Below, piece after piece: positions 58,637 to 64,000 of a stretch of 64,000 nt of DNA. The translations under genes were made by a program, and so were the position numbers. Location: contig JAQFVV010006450.1 of NCBI GenBank assembly GCA_028023455.1, positions 535,501 to 599,500 on the forward strand. Reading direction: 5' to 3'. Below the pieces are notes generated by a model. It was not told where the DNA came from. It searched no databases and saw only the letters and a list, made by a program, of their open reading frames with translations. Each line of letters opens with the position of its first letter. The stretch's first letter is position 1. Source of the DNA: Epiperipatus broadwayi (Eukaryota; Onychophora; Udeonychophora; Euonychophora; Peripatidae).

Positions 58637-60330
58637 TTCCTTTCACTGATGATGATGATGGTATTTATATTAATTATTTATATATCTATACACACATAAT
58701 GCTTCTGTGTACATATGCATTATTTCTAAAATAATTTGTATTTTTTCAACCTACCCAAAGATTAATTGACATTTGAATAAAAATGGATTTATAAGTCACC
58801 ATGGTTATATTTTCTGTTCATCATATACCAAATTCTAACTGGGAGAGTCTCATTTAATATTTATTTATAAGTTTTATTTGAATGTACTAAGTTTGAACTT
58901 TATTAATTTGCCTTTAGAGCACCATTTTCATCTAAGAAAGATCCATATAAATATTTTACCCTCTGGTAACAGTCTCACTTTTTCTCAGCTCAGAACATGA
59001 GCATTTTAGTGGAAAATCAGTATGTACACATTGGAGGTAAGACAATTGAGAAAATAATGTACAAAAACTAAATACATTATTGTTTGATTATTAAAAATAA
59101 TAAATTGATAAATATCATTAAAAAATTATAAATAATTAATTATAAATATTCAAACACATTCAACTAACATATATACCTCTCTTATGGTACATTAAAATTC
59201 TTTAATGATAAGTAGAAAAAAAATTAATCCAAATAATGTATACATTCCAAAAATATATATTTATTAAAATAATTAATAAAATATACATATTGTATTTATA
59301 TTTTTAAAAAGTCACAGTTTTTTAGACAGTTAATAATTTTTACTATCAATGGACTAGTTTGGGTCTGACTTATTATAAAGTCTCTTGGTTGTTCTTGTTG
59401 GATTTTTTTGTTCTGATTAAATTATTTCTTGAATATGTAGACAATATAAATGAAGGCTATTGAAAAAAATAGTTTTCTCCTGGGCAAAAGCTATGTTGTA
59501 TCATCTCTTCTGTCTCTGGGCTTGAAATGTTTTTTTCAAAGTTGGAAAGGCCACATCATTTGGACACAAACTGGTATTGCTTGAGTGGGCTTAGCAAATC
59601 ATGTTTCTTATTTTAAATAATGTTGACATTCTATCTGGGTTTTGTTTCAGTGCAGCCGGAATTGAAATCTTTTTGAGCTATTCAACATGGTACATGTTCT
59701 GGGTTTCAACAGACATTGTATATGCTTTTCTCTTCTTTTTCTTATATAGCATTTTGTTCTCAAAAAAACCTTGCTTGTTTTCATTTTATCTTTAAACACT
59801 ATTTTTTTATTATCTTTCTCTTAACTCTTTATTATATTTAAATACAATTTATCTTGACTTTAACCATAATTAAACCATCATTTATTTTAATTAATTCTTG
59901 ATTTTAGTTTGTTTTTAAATAGGTTTTAACTATAATTATAATTAAATTTTATTAGTAATCTTAATTAGTTATTGTTTTTTAGTTTCCTTTTTTTGTTAAT
60001 AGATGTTAGCTTTAATTAAATTATTAATCAAGATTATAAAATATGCAAAATAGTGTGGAGAGTGGTGGGTCATGTGAAAGTCTGTGCTCGTACCCTGTCT
60101 ATTATAAATTTATTTTATAACTTAGTGTTTTACAAAATATATATTTTTACACATTTTGTGAATCTTTTTATAAATAAATATTTTATCACAACTATATAAT
60201 TATCTAAATTTAAATTATACATATAGGTATATGATATCAATTAAGAGAATCTTTTATCATATTGATTTTTTTTAATTTTTATTTTGGAATATTTAATAAA
60301 TCCTCTATTTGATTGAGGAGACTTGTAATA
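58637..60330 (+). repeat. Tandem segmental duplication, copy 1
   Basis: Matches 61132-62098 and then 63332-64000 in order and orientation. Shared landmarks: CAAAGATTAATTGACATTTG/CTAAAGATTAATTGACATTT, GATTATTAAAAATAATAAAT, GGACTAGTTTGGGTCTGA, TTGTTGGATTTTTTTG, GGCAAAAGCTATGTTGTA, then GAATTGAAATCTTTTT, CAGACATTGTATAT, CCTTGCTTGTTTTC and GGAATATTTAATAAA. Divergence is substantial, so the event is not recent. It contains a SINE fragment absent from copy 2. Confidence 0.75.
60053..60100 (+). repeat. tRNA-derived SINE 3'-half fragment
   Basis: GGAGAGTGGTGGGTCATGTG then AAAGTCTGTGCTCGTACCC matches the loop and right arm of the hairpin at 23404-23446, with decayed box B. It is absent from the paralogous position near 63785 in copy 2 of the duplication, so it inserted, or was lost, after the duplication. 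Confidence 0.6.
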
Positions 60331-61131
60331 CATGATATGGCTAGAATTTGCTTAGCCCACAACATTACAATACCCCTTCCTTAAAATGATCAAGTGAAAT
60401 GGAGATAAATGTTTCATTTCTCATTATTTAAATTTTAACCCGATCCAATATTTTAAATCCAAATCAAATATTTTTTACCTTTCTCCATTATCTATACATC
60501 TTTGAATATCTGTAGTTACTTCAGCTGTTACTGTTATTGCTGGAGCTGTATCATCACCAGATCACTGATCAATTGCACTTATATGCTATAATACATTGCC
60601 ACAAGCAATCGGTCATATTTTAGAATAGAGAATCGGTGTTACAATACTCAAATATACATTCAATGTGAAAAATTGAAATTAAGAACTGAATTGTTATACA
60701 TCAGGTCTTCTTCCACAGGTGTAGCTCAAATTAAAAAAATAATATCAGGAATGCTCAACTGGTTTACATATAACTCCAGGAAATCTCAAATGAGGTTAGC
60801 CAGCTTTTTATACTCAGGTATAACATACAATATATGAGTAAAAATATGTCCACAGATGGTTCAGTGCCACACAGACTTATACTTGAGAAATACATCATGA
60901 CATCTACACGCATCTCCCAGATGATCACAGATTGGCACCAAAACCAAGTACTTTGTTTTAGTAATTTATATTTCAGTAGAGAAATAATATAAATAAAATT
61001 GAATTTAAAAAAGTATAAATGCCAATCTCAGATCTCACTCTAAACTATTTTCTTTGCATTTATTAGCATCAGGCTCTCATTTCCTATTAATTCCCAAGCC
61101 TGGTATTGGGCACCATTTATGTACTGGGAAC
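60331..61131. other. Spacer between duplication copies
   Basis: About 800 bp that completes the ~2.5-kb duplication unit. It is somewhat less AT-rich than its neighbours, with no gene recognised. Whether it is repeated beyond 64000 cannot be seen. Confidence 0.5.
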
Positions 61132-62109
61132 TCCTTTCACAGGTGATAATGATAGTATTTATACTGATCAATCATATATATATATCATTAGTGTACCTAA
61201 AGATTAATTGACATTTGAATGAAATAGGATTTGATGAAGATGAACAAACCTTGCATTTCTTATTTAAATATTTATATAAAGCACCCTGATTACATTTCCT
61301 ATTCATATACCAAATCTTATCTTGGAGAGTCTCGTTTATCATTCATTCTTAAGAGTTTATTTGAATGTACCAGATTTGAATTAAGAAAGACCACATATCA
61401 ATAATTTATCCTCTGGCATCATCATCACAATTTTGGTAACAATCCTGCTTTTCTCAAAGAGTCAGTAGAGAATTGATATGCATGCATTGGAGATGAGACT
61501 ATTCAGAGAATGACACACAAAAATAGCATTATTCCAGATAATTCTGATTGATTTTAAAAATTACTATTAACCATTATTATTTGATTATTAAAAATAATAA
61601 ATTGATAAACAGCATAAAATTTTTTTTATAAAAGATTAATTATAAATATTTATACGTATTTAACGAACATAACATCCCTTATGGTATATTAATAAAATTT
61701 GTTATTGATAACTAGGAAAAAAGTTTAAATGATCTAACTATTGTATACATTTCAAAAATAAATTTATTTATTAAAATAACAATTATTAAAATATATGTAA
61801 TGTATTTATAATATATTTTAAGAAGATTTATATATATATGCATATATCTATAAATGGGTGGACTAGTTTGGGTCTGAATTATTATAAAAGTCTTTTTTAT
61901 TGATTCTTGTTGGATTTTTTTGGTTCTGATTAACTTATTGCTTGAATATATGGGAAAAACAAAGCAAGACTATTGAGAACAGTTTTCCCTTGGGTAAAAG
62001 CTATATTGTAGCATCTCTATCTCTGGTCTTCTAGGCATTTCTTTGAAGTTGGATAGGTCATATCATTTGAGCATAAATTGGTACACTTTGAATGGCTAGA
62101 CAGCTTGAA

Positions 62110-63331
62110 ATATACAAACCATTCACAGGCAAATAATTTAAATATATTAAATAAATATATAGTAAAACTAAACTGGTAGTATAATAATGATATAAAAAAT
62201 GTACAATTAGCATTTCTTATAGTATAGATTTCATTATATTTAGAAATTTAGCTTTATCTGTAAATAAAATGTCTTGCTAATTTATTATTTATATCAATAG
62301 AATAGTATAACTTCCTCATTCTTTGCAATGTAGAATATTCTAAATACAATAGTAGTTGATATTTCTTTTTTCTGATGATACTGTGTGTTTATCTTTAAAT
62401 TCAATTTTAGTTATGCAATTTGATAGACATAATTTCTCTTGTAAAATATTATATAATAATATTAGATCTTTTAATTGTCTTTGTTTTACAAGTGAAAGAT
62501 AATACTTCTGATTCACATTTATATATTTAACAAAATTATTATATATTTTCTGTAGTATATTTATCATTATTATATTGATTCTATTTCACATTTCTGATTC
62601 AAAATGTATCACAGGCAATACTAGAACTTTAAGTAATATACTTTTCATTCTTTTGGAGCAATTTTTTTTAACATTTCTTAATATTATTCCTAAGAATTTT
62701 ATAACTCTTTTTTGTTTTTCCTTGTAGTGTGTGTTGTAGGAATTATTACTACAAAATCTCTATTCCAAAATCCTTGTGAGAATTCTTTTTTTATATTTAT
62801 TTTTGTTACCTATACAACCCAGCATTTCTCAACATTTATTTTCATGCTATTAATAATACACTAACTTTAAAAACTAGTTAGATTACTTGTATCATAATTA
62901 TATCATATGGATCACTTATTTATTATCTTAAATATCTTGTTATCAGCATATGATAAAATTTCCAAATGATTTATATTTTCGTCTATATCTGTCTTAAAAA
63001 TATTAATTAACAGTGGTGCCAAAACTCCTTCTTGAGAGTATATCTTGATTGGTACTTATTAATTAATTTTAGATTCACTATTGAGATAGATAGATGTAAA
63101 TGATATGATGTTTTAAGTAAAATCTGTCCTATTAATTGCGTTTATATTTACATACAATTTATTCAGTTTAACTATTAATAATAAATGAGAGATTAAATAA
63201 AACCAGATGTCAAGTCCAGATATATGATATGAATTCTTTTCCCAATTTTCAAGGCATGTATATTGTTATAAGATTAGTAATAACTAATCTTTTTGGTACA
63301 AAACTATGTTGAGATATTGAAAAGGATTATA
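62110..63331 (-). pseudogene. Decayed CR1/Jockey-like LINE, RT to 3' end
   Basis: On the minus strand: VPIKIYSQEGVLAPLLINIF (motif B; usually V.QGSVLGPLLFNIF) near 63040, KTDIDENINHLEILSYADN (motif C; YADN in place of YADD), KINVEKCWVV (usually FN..KC.V.), RVIKFLGIILRN (YLG-like region) and VLVLPVIHFESEMW (usually LVRP.LEY....W). The clean 75-codon piece at 62340-62567 follows, with YYLSLVKQRQLKDLILLYNI matching the RR..DLI..YKIL pattern at the 3' end of CR1-type ORFs. Frames shift several times. It is absent from duplication copy 1. Confidence 0.65.
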
Positions 63332-63509
63332 ACAGCACAGTCAGAATTGAAATCTTTTTTTTTTTTTTTTAGCTATTCAGTGCAGGTCATATGATCTTTG
63401 GTTCTCTACAGACATTGTATATATTTTTCTTTTCTTGTTTCTCTTTCATAGATTTTTATCAAGGAAGAACAAATCTTTCCAAAAAGCCTTGCTTGTTTTC
63501 GTTCTTTTT

Positions 63510-63609
63510 TTTTTTCATGTGTCATAGCATCGGCTGCGATGCGAACCCGCTAACCTCGGACAACTGCTTGTAAGCAGCTGTGTTGACCTCTCGACCACCA
63601 ATGTTTGAC
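63510..63609 (-). mobile_element. tRNA-derived SINE (class-II-tRNA-like), copy 2
   Basis: Minus-strand copy of the family at 19795-19899: TTGGTGGTCGAGAGGTCAAC (box A), AGCTGCTTACAAGCAGTTGT, GCGGGTTCGCATCGCAGCC (box B) and GATGCTATGACACATGAAAA. TSD TGTTTTCGTTCTTTTT (63494-63509) against TGTTTTCATTCTTTTT (63610-63625), 16 bp with one mismatch. The paralogous site in duplication copy 1 (about 59778) has no SINE, giving an empty-site control. Confidence 0.85.
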
Positions 63610-64000
63610 TGTTTTCATTCTTTTTAAACTCTGTTTTTTAATTTTTTGATTGCTAAATTTAATTATGGTTTTGATTGAATTTAATTTTAAACTTTATGAG
63701 TAATCTTAATTAGGTCATGTTTCCCCCCCCCTTTCCATTTTTTTGTTAATAGATTTTAACTTTAATTAAATTGTTAAATAAAGTTACAAAATACATAATT
63801 TTATTTTAAAAGTTAGTGTGTTAGAATACACAAAGCTTTACAAATTTTATGAATCTTTTTATGTTTATTATAATTATATAAATTTAAATTATACATTAAC
63901 TATATGGTGTCAGTTGTTTTATCATATTAATTTTCTTTTATTTTTATTCAGGAATATTTAATAAAACTCATTTTAAGCTTATTCAATCAGAAGACTTGTA

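Larger units (their letters stand above)
61132..64000 (+). repeat. Tandem segmental duplication, copy 2 (cut by window end)
   Basis: Homologous to copy 1 over 61132-62098 and 63332-64000. The homology is split by a ~1.2-kb block (62099-63331) carrying a CR1-like LINE remnant, and again by a SINE at 63510-63609. It continues to the last base of the window. Confidence 0.75.

Overview
The window is roughly three-quarters A+T by eye and CpG-poor with frequent TpG/CpA. It is full of microsatellites, palindromes and broken retrotransposons. No rRNA, intact tRNA, operon, Shine-Dalgarno pattern or long host open reading frame is visible. It reads as intergenic or intronic DNA of a metazoan, most likely an invertebrate: the LINE lineages resemble ones I associate with chelicerates, molluscs and annelids, and the CpG decay suggests a methylated germline. 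Species cannot be fixed from the sequence.

Layout. 0-6 kb: a cut-off tRNA-core repeat, a LINE 3' remnant, a complete tRNA-core foldback element with a 13-bp target-site duplication (TSD), a small SINE fragment and an unidentified CpG-rich coding-like patch. 6-16 kb: a decayed plus-strand LINE 3' end carrying a 53-bp mini-insertion, the 315-bp long form of the same mini-element, and a 494-bp foldback MITE. 16-22 kb: a pair of inverted MITE-type ends 4.8 kb apart enclosing CpG-rich patches, plus a tRNA-derived SINE. 22-26 kb: a 50-bp minisatellite interrupted by a perfect 27-bp hairpin of tRNA T-arm sequence, a palindromic family and a LINE remnant. 27-33 kb: a foldback element with 12-bp TSD, a ~375-bp tandem repeat, and a ~72-bp minisatellite split by a second tRNA-core foldback element. 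37.8-38.8 kb: a Tigger/pogo-like non-autonomous transposon. 40.9-44.2 kb and 49.9-53.2 kb: two near-complete but dead LINEs, both on the minus strand. 46.6 kb: another foldback element. 53.5-54.5 kb: a cluster of MITE ends. 58.6-64 kb: a tandem segmental duplication whose copies differ by a CR1-like LINE and two SINE insertions.

The most interesting signal is a dispersed 50-58 bp mini-element (four loci, one in an expanded 315-bp form) bounded by 7-11 bp TSDs. Two copies sit inside LINE coding sequence, and removing the insert plus one TSD copy restores the expected reading. A second theme is that several repeat families here are palindromic yet carry TSDs of 9-13 bp, more typical of retroposition than of cut-and-paste transposition. 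Nothing in the window looks like a functioning gene network; what connects the parts is nested mobile-element history.
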